Source: Patescibacteria group bacterium UBA5532
GTDB lineage: Bacteria; Patescibacteriota; Gracilibacteria; BD1-5; UBA2023
NCBI GenBank assembly: GCA_002426885.1
Contig: DINU01000022.1
Coordinates: 1-50,484, forward strand
Length of the DNA: 50,484 nt
Reading direction: 5' to 3'
Shown piece by piece: positions 1 through 9,402 of this stretch. How positions within the stretch are numbered: position 1 is the first letter of the stretch; every line of letters begins with the position of its first letter. A model generated the notes under the pieces. That model did no database searches. It had not been told where the DNA came from and worked only from the letters and a program-made list of their open reading frames with translations. The translations under genes were made by a program, and so were the position numbers.

Positions 1-35
1 TATTTAAGTTAGTGTACTATAATCTTCCTGATTCC

Positions 36-518
36 TTATGCTGTATGAACTTCTGGCTTCTGGAGGTGTTTTCAGTCTCGAAGTATCAGAAGAGATGTGA
101 TAAATATAGTGATAATGATAGCACTACAAAAGAGACAAAGTGGACAGTATGCGCGGATATAAAATGTCTCCATCGTGATGATATATCCATTAAAACATAT
201 CCCGAGAAATGAGAGTACAGCAAGAGCCTTTGCATATGTGTATGACCGCTTCAGATATCCTACGAGAGCTATAATCAGAAGCACTGGATAGACTACGAGA
301 GCAATGTATGGAAATGGAATTCCGAACGGTCGAGAAAGAGGATCTGCAAGAGCATCTGTACAAGAAAATGTATCATTTATATCACAGACAGCAGTGAGGA
401 GTGATATGGTCGCGGAAGGATCGACACCTTGCGAGATTTCGTATGCTTTCAGAGAGAGATAGGCCGCATTGACGATCGCGATACATGCAAGGACAATGAT
501 AAAAAGGTATTTCTTCAT
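36..518 (-). CDS. VKOR family thiol oxidoreductase (membrane)
   Basis: A 160-residue membrane protein of the vitamin K epoxide reductase family, which reoxidises disulfide-forming partners in the cell envelope. An N-terminal membrane segment is followed by the cysteine pair C45/C53, and further hydrophobic segments lead to a CPLC redox motif at residues 125-128, the family's active site. A TGA at 72-74 is read as Gly; the frame then runs twelve more codons to a TAA at 36-38. No fused thioredoxin domain is present and no DsbA-like partner is visible nearby. The ATG at 516-518 gives a normal first membrane segment. Confidence 0.85.
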
Positions 519-688
519 AAGAGGGTATAAGAATAAAGACTAGAGGAGTATATCGATATTTTTTTTTCCGCAAAAAGATTTCTCAGAAAAAAGGGAATAT
601 TCCTCTCTATAAAGGCACTGAATACAGAATGTATTCATGACATACACCATCAGGAAAGATCGCCTATTTTTTTCTCTGTAAAAAACTT

Positions 689-716
689 TTGACAGATCGG
701 AGAAATTATATAGTAT
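689..716 (+). promoter_or_regulatory. Promoter of the NAD salvage operon
   Basis: A perfect TTGACA at 689-694 lies 16 bp before TAGTAT at 711-716. Transcription would start near 723, inside the first palindrome, so a bound repressor would block initiation. The start point is inferred. Confidence 0.55.
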
Positions 717-718
717 TT

Positions 719-737
719 GGGTGTAATTTTAACACTT
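719..737 (+). promoter_or_regulatory. Candidate NrtR operator O1
   Basis: GGGTGTAATTTTAACACTT is a 19-bp imperfect palindrome over the predicted start point. Its reverse complement matches the other three sites, which share half-sites close to AAGTGTA and TACANTT spaced by five bases. Assignment to NrtR is inferred from the regulator gene at the end of the operon. Confidence 0.5.
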
Positions 738-785
738 AATAAAAGAGCCAAAGACTGGCTTTTTAAAAACACTTCTATTAAGTGT
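732..785 (+). terminator. Nested hairpin with terminator-like core in the pncA leader
   Basis: The inner stem pairs AGCCA (746-750) with TGGCT (756-760) and extends through A-rich and T-rich flanks, ending in a short T run, like an intrinsic terminator. An outer 10-bp stem pairs ACACTTAATA (732-741) with TATTAAGTGT (776-785). The outer arms overlap palindromes O1 and O2. It lies between the promoter and pncA and so could act as an attenuator. No antiterminator was identified. Confidence 0.45.
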
Positions 786-798
786 ATAGATTACATTT
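780..798 (+). promoter_or_regulatory. Candidate NrtR operator O2
   Basis: AAGTGTATAGATTACATTT is the second copy of the 19-bp palindrome, 23 bp before the pncA start codon and downstream of the terminator-like hairpin. Confidence 0.5.
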
Positions 799-820
799 TA
801 TATCTTAATCATTTCATCCT

Positions 821-1423
821 ATGACTCATGCGCTTATCATCGTGGACTATCAGAATGACTTCGCGGAAGGAGGGACGCTCGCAATCCCAGGTGCTCGTGC
901 GCTTGCTCCTGCGATCGCATCTCATATCGAGATGACTCGGTCTCAGTCGTGACTCATCATTGCGACGCGTGACTGGCATCCAGAGGGCTCAGTCCATTTT
1001 TTACCAAAAGGAAAATGGCCCGTTCATTGCCTCGCAGACACGCACGGATCTGATTATATAGATGGAATAAATCCGAACAGTATCGACTTCGAAATATTTA
1101 AAGGCTATGCAAATAGTGACGATGGATATTCTGGATTCGAAGGAGTTACGCATGTGATCGGAACAAAAGAAGATGGATTTCAGATCGCTCCTGATGCACT
1201 CTCACTCGAAGATGTGTTACGAAATACAGGTATTCGGACTCTGAAAATCGTCGGACTCGCTACGAATTTCTGTGTCTATGCGACAGCACGCGATGCACAT
1301 GAGCGGGGATACACGACGATACTTCCTCGAGATGGAATCGCAGGTATCGATATTCCATGACTGCCATCACAGGACGATCGACTGCAGGAATTGGCGCAGA
1401 GCTGAGTAAAAATTGTGCCATAA
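821..1423 (+). CDS. pncA: Nicotinamidase
   Basis: Hydrolyses nicotinamide to nicotinic acid, the entry step of NAD salvage. The 200-residue isochorismatase-fold protein has the catalytic triad D9 (VDYQNDF), K94 and C151 (LATNFCVYAT), and the metal ligands D51 and H53 in TRDWHPEGS. It contains three in-frame TGA codons read as Gly, near residues 44, 180 and 195, and ends in TAA. First gene of the NAD operon; palindrome O3 begins four bases after its stop. Confidence 0.95.
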
Positions 1424-1426
1424 AAT

Positions 1427-1445
1427 AAGTGTATTATTTACAATT
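1427..1445 (+). promoter_or_regulatory. Candidate NrtR operator O3
   Basis: AAGTGTATTATTTACAATT is the third copy of the palindrome, in the gap between pncA and the next gene. It suggests a second regulated start inside the operon, although no convincing promoter was found with it. Confidence 0.45.
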
Positions 1446-1460
1446 TAACTATCTTTTTTT

Positions 1461-1745
1461 ATGAATGCTATTTTCGAAAAAATCCCAAAAGCGATCGATA
1501 TCAAAATGGGAATAAATCAAGCGACGCAAGCTCGTATACAACGATTTGTTCAGCGAGTCGTTGCGGTCTTGGAAAATACTGACTCTGCACAGACAACTCT
1601 CGACGCAAAGAAAGATGGTTCGCTTTTTACATGAATTCATGCTGATATGATTACGCGCGCCTTTCGTGAGCGTGGATGGAATATTCAGTATAGATCCGAT
1701 CAACGAGACGGGATTATTTTATCATCACGATGTTACCAGAAATAA
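1461..1745 (+). CDS. Hypothetical protein in the NAD salvage operon
   Basis: A 94-residue protein of no recognised family, between pncA and pncB in the same direction. It is basic, has no membrane segment, and reads MNAIFEKIPKAIDIKMGINQ at its start. A central stretch is rich in Q, R and V, and a TGA (Gly) falls in SLFTGIHADM. It ends in TAA 32 bp before pncB. Position suggests a role in NAD metabolism or its control, but nothing in the sequence proves it. Confidence 0.7.
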
Positions 1746-1777
1746 ACGAACGACACGGAGATTCATAATTTTTTTCT

Positions 1778-3133
1778 ATGCACACACTTCCACATTCACT
1801 TTCATCCGCTTTTGCGCCTCTTCGAGATGAGGCAGAAATCCAGAATCTTCTGAACACAGATATGTATAAATTTCTGATGCTCGATTTTATTCTCGCGCAT
1901 CCAGAATATCGTACCCTGCATGTCCGCTGGAAAATGACCGTTCGAGATCCTCGAATTCATCTCGCACAAGTCATTCCGATTGAGTGTCTTCGTGAGCAGT
2001 TTGACTCGGCGCGCGCCATTCATGGTGTTTCTCCAGCGGATATTTCATACCTTCGAGGGATGACGACACAGTCAGGAAAACCGCTTTTTCGAGAGGAAAC
2101 TCTGAGATTTCTTACGGATTTTGAGCTTCCTGAATACTCCTTGCATCACGATGGCACTGGTGGATATGATATTTCTTTTGAGTGACTCTGGGCATCCTCG
2201 AGTATGTGGGAGATCTATGCTCTGAAGATCGTGAATAGTCTCTATCTTTCCGAGTATGCAAAAAAGAAAAAAATCACATCAGGTGAGTGGAATCGGATCA
2301 TGACTCGTCTTTTCGGAAGGCTCTATGATGATATCGACGTGGTTCGTGCCGATCCACGCATTACTTTTTCTGAGTTCGGGACACGACGTGCGATGAGCAC
2401 GGATATTCATAGGCAGATTCTCGAGATTCTCGAGAATGAGCTCCCAGGACAGTGCACAGGCACATCGAATGTTCTCCTTGCGCGAGAACGTGGTAATAGT
2501 AATCCGCGCGGTACCAATGCGCATGAGCTCCGTATGATTCCGACGGCATGTGAGGATACGTCCGAGAAAATTATCGAAAAAATGTATGCAATAGATCGAG
2601 AGTGGATGCATCATTATCCGGAACTTGCGATTCTTCTTCCTGATACCTATGGTTCGACTTTTTACTTTTCGCATGCACCACGAGATATACGCGAATGACA
2701 CATTGGCACGCGTTTTGACTCAAAAGATCCCCTCGTAGCAATTCCAGAATATGTCACATGGCTTATCGATCACGATATCGATCCTGCCTGAAAGATAGGG
2801 ATTCCGAGTGATGGACTCGAGAGTAAAAAAATACGCGAAATTACAGAGAAATGTCACAGAACCATCGGAAATCTCACGTATGGATGGGGAACGACACTGA
2901 CAAATAATTCGAAATGACTTTTTCCAAAACAAAAAGAAACACTCTGACCGTGGGGATCTTTTTCCATCGTCGTAAAACCAGATGCTGTATGGCGTCCTGA
3001 CCGATCAGAATGGGTGTCATGTGTAAAACTCTCCGATAATCCGAATAAGGCGATCGGATCGAGTGAGCGAGTCAGGCTTTTTCAGCAGACGTTCTGATCT
3101 CGATGAATGGAATATCAGGACGTCGTCGTATAG
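1778..3133 (+). CDS. pncB: Nicotinate phosphoribosyltransferase
   Basis: Couples nicotinic acid to PRPP to give nicotinate mononucleotide, following pncA. The 451-residue length and the N-terminal LLNTDMYKFLMLDF motif are typical of PncB. The segment RGTNAHELRMI holds the expected phospho-accepting His. The phosphate-binding C-terminal half includes KIGIPSDGLESKK. About ten TGA codons are read as Gly, and the gene ends in TAG. With the standard code it would split into several fragments. Confidence 0.94.
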
Positions 3134-3163
3134 TTTTACTTCTTATTTCTTATTTTTCACCTT

Positions 3164-4048
3164 ATGAACCACGAAACACATCCCAGAGAAATGGCTTCTC
3201 CTAAAACATGAGAGAATCCAGATATACACACACTTCAGATGACATCTCGAAATCTCGACTATGAACAAGTGCAAGCATCACTCGTGCATCAACTACGAGA
3301 GTATTGTGAGCAGGCATGACAAAATGGATATGTCGTCTGAGTTTCTGGAGGAGTCGATTCTGCGGTCGTCTCGACTCTGTGTGCGATGACATGACTGCCG
3401 GTGATGGTCATAGAAATGCCGATTCACCAAAAATCTGAAGAAATCACTCGCGCAGGATATCATACCGAGTGGCTTCAGACAACTTTTCCGAATGTTACGA
3501 GAAAGACACATAATCTTACGAATGTATTTAAGGTTTTTTCTCGAGATATCAAGGCGGTCTGACAGGGAAAAGATACCTATCTTGCACTCGTCAATACACG
3601 TTCTCGTATTCGTATGATTCTTCTCTATGCGATCGGAAATACAGGATGACTCTTGGTTGCATGAACGGGGAATCGAGTCGAAGATTATGGGATCGGTTTT
3701 TTTACTAAGTATGGTGATGGGGGAGTCGATATCAGTCCGATCGGAAATCTTTATAAGTCAGAAGTTCGGGCACTCGGGCGAAACCTCGGCATTGCTCCGC
3801 TCCTGACAGAAGCGGTGGCAACCGATGGCCTGCATCCAGATGGTGCGACTGATACCGATCAGATTGGCGCGACCTATGATGAGCTCGAGTGGGCGATGGA
3901 ACAGTACGATTGTTGAAGGAGAGCCACTGACTTTACGGGGCGAGCGCATCAGGTAATGAAGATATATACAGAAAGACATCTGAGTAATGCTCATAAAACC
4001 GCTCCGATTCCTGTTCTTAACTTTCCACTATGAAACACACAATCGTAA
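3164..4048 (+). CDS. nadE: NAD synthetase
   Basis: Makes NAD from deamido-NAD, ATP and an amino donor. The PP-loop signature SGGVDS lies at residues 61-66, and the family motif GTGNRVEDYGIGFFTKYGDG follows in the middle. At 294 residues it is the short, ammonia-dependent type without a glutaminase domain. TGA codons encode Gly in the first residues of the ATP site region and elsewhere. The reading frame passes through the TGA at 4031-4033 and stops at TAA 4046-4048, overlapping nadD by 19 bp. Confidence 0.95.
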
Positions 4049-4635
4049 TGTACGGTGGCGCATTCAGTCCACCACATCTGGGTCACACGGGAGAAAAAGG
4101 CGTTCTCGGAACACTCTTGTCACGAGTCGCTGAAAAAGTCATCCTTATTCCGACGGGGTTTCGTACTGATAAGCAATACGATGGAGTATCGGGGGATGAT
4201 CGTATACATATGCTTCGTCTTGCGACGGAGGAGTATGGGGATCGCGTCGAGGTCGATACACATTTTCTCGAGACGAATACTCCGACGACGACACGCTGAC
4301 AGGCGCAGTATCTTTTTACGAAGTATAAAAAAGAAATTCCTCAGGTTTTTGGCTCCGATGTCGCACCACACATGAGATCATGGGAGCCTGACGGATATGT
4401 TTCTCACGTCCTTCCGAAGATATTTTTTCTTCGGCCAGGATATCCGATTCCTGAGGGGGAAGTCGTGAATTATGAAGTCCTCGACTGTTCTCCGTGCACA
4501 TCCTCGAGTACGTCGATCCGAAAAAAGATTCAATCAGTTCTGGATGGAAAATGATCTATTACACTGCTTCAGAGTGAAGTACACAGGAAAGTGCTGGACT
4601 ATATTTTTTCTCGAGGACTCTATCGTGCAGAATAA
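4030..4635 (+). CDS. nadD: Nicotinate-nucleotide adenylyltransferase
   Basis: Adenylates nicotinate mononucleotide to deamido-NAD. The nucleotidyltransferase signature GGAFSPPHLGH occupies residues 9-19, and the second signature SSTSIR is at about 159-164. The protein has 201 residues, normal for NadD. TGA codons after NTPTTTR and after SVLDGK are Gly. It ends in TAA, and palindrome O4 begins at the next base, followed by nrtR. Confidence 0.94.
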
Positions 4636-4664
4636 GATTGTATTTTATACATTTCTTATATAAT
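4636..4664 (+). promoter_or_regulatory. Candidate NrtR operator O4 with nrtR promoter
   Basis: GATTGTATTTTATACATTT (4636-4654) is the fourth copy of the palindrome and covers the expected -35 region. A perfect TATAAT follows at 4659-4664. The layout fits an internal, self-regulated promoter for nrtR. Confidence 0.5.
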
Positions 4665-4687
4665 TGAAATACTCTTCGTTTTCCTTT

Positions 4688-5383
4688 ATGTCTACGCTTC
4701 TTCCCGAATATACCGATAATATTTTTCATCTCTCGATTCCAGTGCTTGCTGTAGATATTGTACTTTTTACTATTTATAAAGATCAGCTCTGTGTCGTACT
4801 AGTCCCAGGGAGAAATGAATGGACACAAGGAAAACTCACGCTTCCATGATGAATTATCGGTCGAGGAGAGACACTCGAAGAGGCGGCGGATCGTATCTTG
4901 AAACGCGATACGAACATCGAAAAAGTCTACAAAGAACAGTTGTATACTTTTTCTGATCATGGACGTGATGATCGCGGGGATGTGATATCGTGTGTCTACT
5001 ATACACTCGTATCGTCGCTTCAGTTTCTCTCGGAGATGGATCTGACGCGGGTGAGTCTCATGCCATTTCATACAGTATCAGAAAAGACCGTCGCCTACGA
5101 TCATGCAAAAATTATTCAGTACGCGTATCAGCGATTGAAATGGAAAATGGAATATACAAATGTCGTAAAAAGTATATTACCAGAGAAATTTACTCTTCGT
5201 GAACTGCAAAATATGTATGAAATTATATTTGAACGATCGTTTGATAAGCGTAACTTTCGCAAGAAGATATTTTCACTCGGACTGCTCGATGAGCTTGCGG
5301 AATATGATACTTCGAATTCAAAACGTCCTGCAAAACTCTATACATTTTCTGACACCGATCTGAAAATCGTAGGAATCTTATAA
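4688..5383 (+). CDS. nrtR: NrtR-type Nudix transcriptional regulator of NAD metabolism
   Basis: A 231-residue protein with the NrtR layout: an N-terminal Nudix domain (about residues 15-140) and a C-terminal winged-helix domain (about 150-225, including KFTLRELQNMYEIIF). NrtR repressors bind ADP-ribose or a related NAD metabolite through the Nudix pocket. The Nudix box reads GGIIGRGETLEEAADRILKR, so the metal-binding REXXEE core is lost, as is common in regulators of this family. Two consecutive TGA codons give its opening glycines. The ATG at 4688 is preferred to an upstream in-frame TTG. Confidence 0.88.
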
Positions 5384-5394
5384 TTCTTTCCTGG

Positions 5395-5625
5395 AGACAT
5401 TTTTCCTCGATGGAAGGGAAGTCGCCCTTTTGCGAAGATTTGACTGTGTCACTTTCTTTCGGGTTTATTCTGGAATTCAGTCTTTAACTCGTTGTGGGCA
5501 TGGATTTCTGCCCTCTTGAGACAAACGATGATTTCACCCTCTCTTGAAATTCCTTTCACTTTCTGAACATGTATTTGAAGTGAGGGATGGTGAGATCGTT
5601 TGATGTGTGAAAGGAATGGAAAAAA
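5395..5625 (+). ncRNA. Structured intergenic region, possible non-coding RNA
   Basis: No convincing protein is seen here. Several strong pairings are: ATTCCTTTCAC (5549-5559) with GTGAAAGGAAT (5607-5617), 11 of 11; the segment 5522-5538 with 5589-5602, interrupted by a bulge; and a GGGCA/TGCCC hairpin. The first two cross, so they form a pseudoknot or alternate states. An intrinsic terminator follows. It matches none of the tmRNA, RNase P or SRP signatures I looked for. The strand is uncertain; plus is assumed because of nrtR upstream. Confidence 0.35.
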
Positions 5626-5626
5626 A

Positions 5627-5656
5627 AGAAAAACCTCAGGTTCTGAGGTTTTTTTG
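5627..5656. terminator. Bidirectional intrinsic terminator
   Basis: The stem AACCTCAG (5632-5639) pairs with CTGAGGTT (5643-5650) around a 3-nt loop, with an A run before and a T run after. It can end both the NAD operon side and the ribosomal protein operon arriving on the minus strand. Confidence 0.85.
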
Positions 5657-5674
5657 AAACGTTTTTATAGGGGA

Positions 5675-6130
5675 TTAGAGTGCTGTAATCATTCCACCGG
5701 CTTTCTCGATTTTCTCTTTTGCTGATGCAGAAAAAGCGTGTACAGAAATCGTAAGTGCGACATCAAGTGTTCCATCTCAGAGGATTTTTATAGATGCATC
5801 TTTCTTTGCGATCCCTTGCTCTACGAAGAAGTTCTCATCGAAAGTTGTCGTCCCTGATTCAGCTAGTTTTGCAAGATCAGTGAGATTCAGAATCGTGTAT
5901 ATCTTTGGGTTGCGAGCCGTGAAACCACGCTTCTTCGGAATACGTCGGAAAAGTGGAGTTTGACCTCATTCAAAAGTCGGATATCGTTTTGCTCCAGATC
6001 GAGCATTTTGTCATTTATTTCCTCTTCCAGAGGTTCATCCTTTTCCAGACCCGAGTCCACGAGCGAGACGAATACGTTTTTTTCGTGAGCCTGCGTCAGG
6101 AGAAAGAGAAGTAAGAGTAGGGGATTTCAT
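5675..6130 (-). CDS. rplO: 50S ribosomal protein L15
   Basis: Late-assembly large-subunit protein of 151 residues. It has the typical basic, glycine-rich N-terminal tail (GLGSGKGGTSGRGNKGQNAR), where two glycines are encoded by TGA, and the C-terminal KIEKAGG segment. It is the last gene of the ribosomal run; rpmD (L30), which normally lies between rpsE and rplO, is absent. secY, usually next, is 40 kb away in this window. Stops at TAA, 19 bp before the terminator. Confidence 0.96.
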
Positions 6131-6161
6131 GGTCTATGGATAAAAAAAGTAGAGACAAGAA

Positions 6162-6908
6162 TTATTCTTTCGTTTTTGTCGATTTCTTCGGAGTGACTTT
6201 CTTCTCGGCTTTCGGAGTTTCGTCTGCTATTTTTTGATCAGAGGTCTGCTCAGTCTTTTTCTTCAGAAATGGATTCTGGATCGAGAGTGGACGAATTGCT
6301 TGAAGGGCTGTCAGAGTTACACGAGCATTCGTGATCTTGTTCGGAGCACCGTGCTGTTTTGCGATGATATCTTTCAGTCCAGAGACTGCGAAGATCTTTC
6401 GGACAGCTCCTCCAGCGATGATCCCTGTACCAGGGTGAGCTGGATGAATAAAGAGAGCCGAAGATTTGTAGTTCGCAGTGACACTATGAGGGATCGTTCC
6501 AGATACAATCGGGAAAGTTATGAGATTTTTCTTGGCATCATGCACAGCTTTCTCTATCGCTCCTTGTACTTCTCATGCTTTTCCGATACCGAGACCAACC
6601 GTTCATTTTCCATTTCCGATGACGACTGTCGCACGGAATCGAAGCTGACGACCCCCAGCGGTTACACGAGTCACACGATCGACTCCCAGAAGCTCTTCTG
6701 CGAATTCTTTCTGTTCCTCTTCTTTTCGAGGACCTCTTTTATTACGATCATTTCGTCATTCTCTTCTCCGTCAGTTTTGACGATTTTCTTCCTCCTTTGA
6801 AGATTCCTCTGTTTTCTCAGAAGTTTCTGTTCATTGTGGAGTAGAAATTTCCTCTGTTTCTGCGGTTGGAGATGTTTCTGCTTCCATTGTTGGATCTGTA
6901 GGATTCAT
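6162..6908 (-). CDS. rpsE: 30S ribosomal protein S5
   Basis: Small-subunit protein involved in decoding fidelity. The conserved S5 core starts near residue 75 with LLGVDRVTRVTAGGRQLRFR and includes VIGNGKGTVGLGIGKAGEVQ, with TGA-coded glycines. It is long at 248 residues: an acidic-then-basic N-terminal extension of about 70 residues and a Lys-rich C-terminal tail (KKVTPKKSTKTKE) flank the core. Both extensions lack known motifs. Start ATG at 6906-6908, just after rplR. Confidence 0.96.
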
Positions 6909-6927
6909 AGCGTAAGAAAAATAATAA

Positions 6928-7269
6928 TTAGAATGAGAGTCCTGCTTCACGTGCACCATCTGCGAGCGCTTTTACACGACCGTGATAGAGGTTTCCTCCT
7001 CGATCAAATACACATGTTTGCACACCATTTGCCAGAAGTTTTGAAGCGATTTCTTTTCCGATCTCCTGAGCTCTTTCTGTCTTCGTTCCTTTCTGGATCT
7101 TGAGATCAGATGCGGAAGCGAGAGTGACACCATTCACATCATCGATTGCTTGTACAAAAATATGAGAATTTGATCGGAAAACAGAGAGGCGAGGGCGAGT
7201 TGCTGATCCCTGAATCTGAGAACGAACTCGGATTGCACGTCTAATTTTATGAGCCTGCTTCGTAAGCAT
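6928..7269 (-). CDS. rplR: 50S ribosomal protein L18
   Basis: 5S rRNA-binding protein of 113 residues. The family pattern RPRLSVFRSNSHIFVQAIDD and the C-terminal FDRGGNLYHGRVKALADGAR are intact. No TGA codon occurs in this gene. Lies 27 bp downstream of rplF. Confidence 0.97.
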   Translation of the reverse strand: MLTKQAHKIRRAIRVRSQIQGSATRPRLSVFRSNSHIFVQAIDDVNGVTLASASDLKIQKGTKTERAQEIGKEIASKLLANGVQTCVFDRGGNLYHGRVKALADGAREAGLSF

Positions 7270-7296
7270 AAGAGAAAAGAAAAATATACAGAAAGA

Positions 7297-7848
7297 TTAT
7301 TTACCAGCAGTTTTACCAGCTTTACGACGAATATGTTCACCAGTGTAGCGGATTCATTTCCCCTTGTATGGTTCTGGAGCTTTCAGTGAGCGGATATATG
7401 CAGCGAAATATCCGAGGAGTTGCTTATCGTGCGAAGAGAGGTGGATGCGATTTTTTTCATCTTTATCTGCTTCGATCGTGATTCCTTCTGGAGCATTTAC
7501 CGAGACTTTATGTGAGTATCCGATCGAAAGCTCGAGAAGTCGAGGACCTTTGACGTCGAACTTGTATCCGACTCAGGCGATATCGAGAGATTTCTTATAT
7601 CCTTCTGAGACTCCGATTACCATATTCTGGAGGAGTGCTCGAGAAAGTCACCAATACGCACGTTGTTCTTTTACTTCTGGATCTTCAATACTGACGATAA
7701 GAAGGGCATCGTCCTGTTTCACATGAACTCATGGAAGAAGCGCAAAAGAAAGTTTTCCTTTTGGACCAGTGACTTTGATCTCCTGAGAGCCAATATCAAC
7801 GGTAACACCAGAAGGGATCGAGATGGGAAGTTTACCAATACGAGACAT
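7297..7848 (-). CDS. rplF: 50S ribosomal protein L6
   Basis: Large-subunit protein near the factor-binding site, 183 residues with the usual two repeated domains. Recognisable elements are MSRIGKLPISIPSGVTVDI at the start and LKAPEPYKGKGIRYTGE near the end, where one Gly of KGKGIRY is TGA. About four TGA-Gly codons in all. Ends in TAA. Confidence 0.97.
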
Positions 7849-7866
7849 AAAGAAAAATGAAAGATT

Positions 7867-8253
7867 CTAGTAGATTTCACAGAGGACTTCTCCTCCTACA
7901 CCGAGGCTATGTGCTTCGTATCATGTGATAACTCATTTTGGAGTCGACAGTATAAATATTCCGAGTCCATTCCGAGATTTTCGGATTTCTGAACTTTTTA
8001 TATAGATACGTTGTCCAGGTCGACTAATTCTGCGAAAAGAAGGAATATATTTTGTTTCACGAACATTATTCAGCGTGACGACAAAAGTATGTGTTTCTTT
8101 CTCTTCGTGAAAGTCTACAATGTAGTTATTTTTTTTCAGAATACGAAGGATTTCTCACTTCATTCGAGAGTGTGGAACCTCGATTTTTGTAAGACGAGCA
8201 AGATAGCCGTTTCGGATTCGAGAGAGAAGATCTGAGATTGGATCGATAATCAT
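7867..8253 (-). CDS. rpsH: 30S ribosomal protein S8
   Basis: Primary 16S rRNA-binding protein and, in many bacteria, the translational repressor of its operon. It has 128 residues, starts MIIDPISDLLSRIRNGY and carries the conserved GLGIFILSTPKG and GGEVLCEIY end. TGA encodes Gly in MKGEIL and PKGVITG. Stops at TAG. Confidence 0.96.
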
Positions 8254-8283
8254 AAGACGAGAATAAAATTCTATTGAAAGGAA

Positions 8284-8508
8284 TTACCAGCTAGATTTTC
8301 TAACACCGAGAAGTTCACCTGCATTTGCACCCTCACGGATACAGATACGACAGAGATCAAATTGACGAATGTATCCACGATTTCTTCCGCATTTTGCACA
8401 TCGGTGATAGAGACGAGTCGGATACTTTACTTTTTTTCCATGTGCATGTGCATGTTCAGCGCGAGCCTGTGCACGAGATGATTTCACTATGAGAGCAATT
8501 CTTGCCAT
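8284..8508 (-). CDS. rpsN: 30S ribosomal protein S14, zinc-ribbon type
   Basis: Small-subunit assembly protein. The C-terminal half carries the zinc ribbon CAKC...CRIC of the short S14 form. At 74 residues it is about a dozen longer than the usual 61, owing to a basic N-terminal segment with an AHAHGKK stretch. No TGA codons. Position between rpsH and rplE is standard. Confidence 0.96.
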   Translation of the reverse strand: MARIALIVKSSRAQARAEHAHAHGKKVKYPTRLYHRCAKCGRNRGYIRQFDLCRICIREGANAGELLGVRKSSW

Positions 8509-8523
8509 AAACAGAACAAATAA

Positions 8524-9063
8524 TTATTTAGTAAAAGGAAAACCAAGTGATTCAAGAAGTTTTCGAGAATGATCTTTTCCTTCAGTTTTGAATTTTATAG
8601 TAATCTGGAGACCATGAGGCTTCACGACATCTGTCTGTGGTACCTCTGGGAAAATCGTATGTTCACGAACACCGAATGAAAAATTTCCATCGTTATCAAA
8701 GCTTCTTCCTGAGATACCTCGAAAGTCACGAACACGAGGAAGAATAATAGAAATCAGTTTCTCAAGGAAGTCATACATTCTGTCTCCACGGAGTGTGACC
8801 ATCATACCGACAGGCATACCTTCTCGGAGCTTGAAGTTCGAGATGGATTTTCGAGAGTATGTTATCTTTGGAAGTTGTCCCGTGATGAGCATCAGATCAT
8901 TCTTCAGAGAAGAGAAATCTTTATTTCCAGAAGCGACATATGTTCCGATTCCCATATTGATAACGATTTTTTCAATACGAGGAGTGAGCATAGGATTCGT
9001 AATCTTGAGAGATTTCTGAATTTCTGGAAGGATTGTCTTTGTGTAGTGTGTGCGAAATGACAT
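8524..9063 (-). CDS. rplE: 50S ribosomal protein L5
   Basis: 5S rRNA-binding protein of 179 residues. It shows PRIEKIVINMGIGTYV, the glycine-rich REGMPVGMMVTLRGDRMYDF and the C-terminal GLQITIKFKTEG region. The frame is open without any TGA codon, so it is visible under either code. Confidence 0.97.
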   Translation of the reverse strand: MSFRTHYTKTILPEIQKSLKITNPMLTPRIEKIVINMGIGTYVASGNKDFSSLKNDLMLITGQLPKITYSRKSISNFKLREGMPVGMMVTLRGDRMYDFLEKLISIILPRVRDFRGISGRSFDNDGNFSFGVREHTIFPEVPQTDVVKPHGLQITIKFKTEGKDHSRKLLESLGFPFTK

Positions 9064-9072
9064 AGCAGAAAA

Positions 9073-9375
9073 TTAGAGTTGAGTACCTGAATTCTTAGCG
9101 ATTCTGACTTTTTTTGTATCTTTTACAGCATATCCTATACGAGTCGGTTTTCCTGACTTTGGGTCGACAAGCATAACATTGGAAGCATCGATAGGTTTCT
9201 CCATTTTCAGGATCTGTCCCGGCTGTCATCCCTGTGGCTTCATGTGTCGTGTAACGATTCCGATTCCTTTTACGACGATCTTTCATTCCTTTGGGAAAGT
9301 TTTTAACACTTCACCAGTTTTTCATTTATCTTTTCCAGAAATGGCGATGACGGAATCTCCAGTATGTATCTTCAT
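9073..9375 (-). CDS. rplX: 50S ribosomal protein L24
   Basis: Assembly-initiating large-subunit protein, 100 residues. The KOW motif begins at the start (KIHTGDSVIAISGKDKGKTG), followed by VVKGIGIVTRHMKPQGGQPG. Glycines at GKDKGK, KEGK and QGGQ are TGA codons, so the gene appears broken under the standard code. Ends in TAA. Confidence 0.96.
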
Positions 9376-9402
9376 AACGAATGATTGAGAGAAATAAAAT
9401 GT

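Noticed and set aside
4120..4371. ORFs opposite nadD and within it in other frames
   Set aside because: Shadows of the nadD gene; with few effective stop codons chance frames are long in this code.
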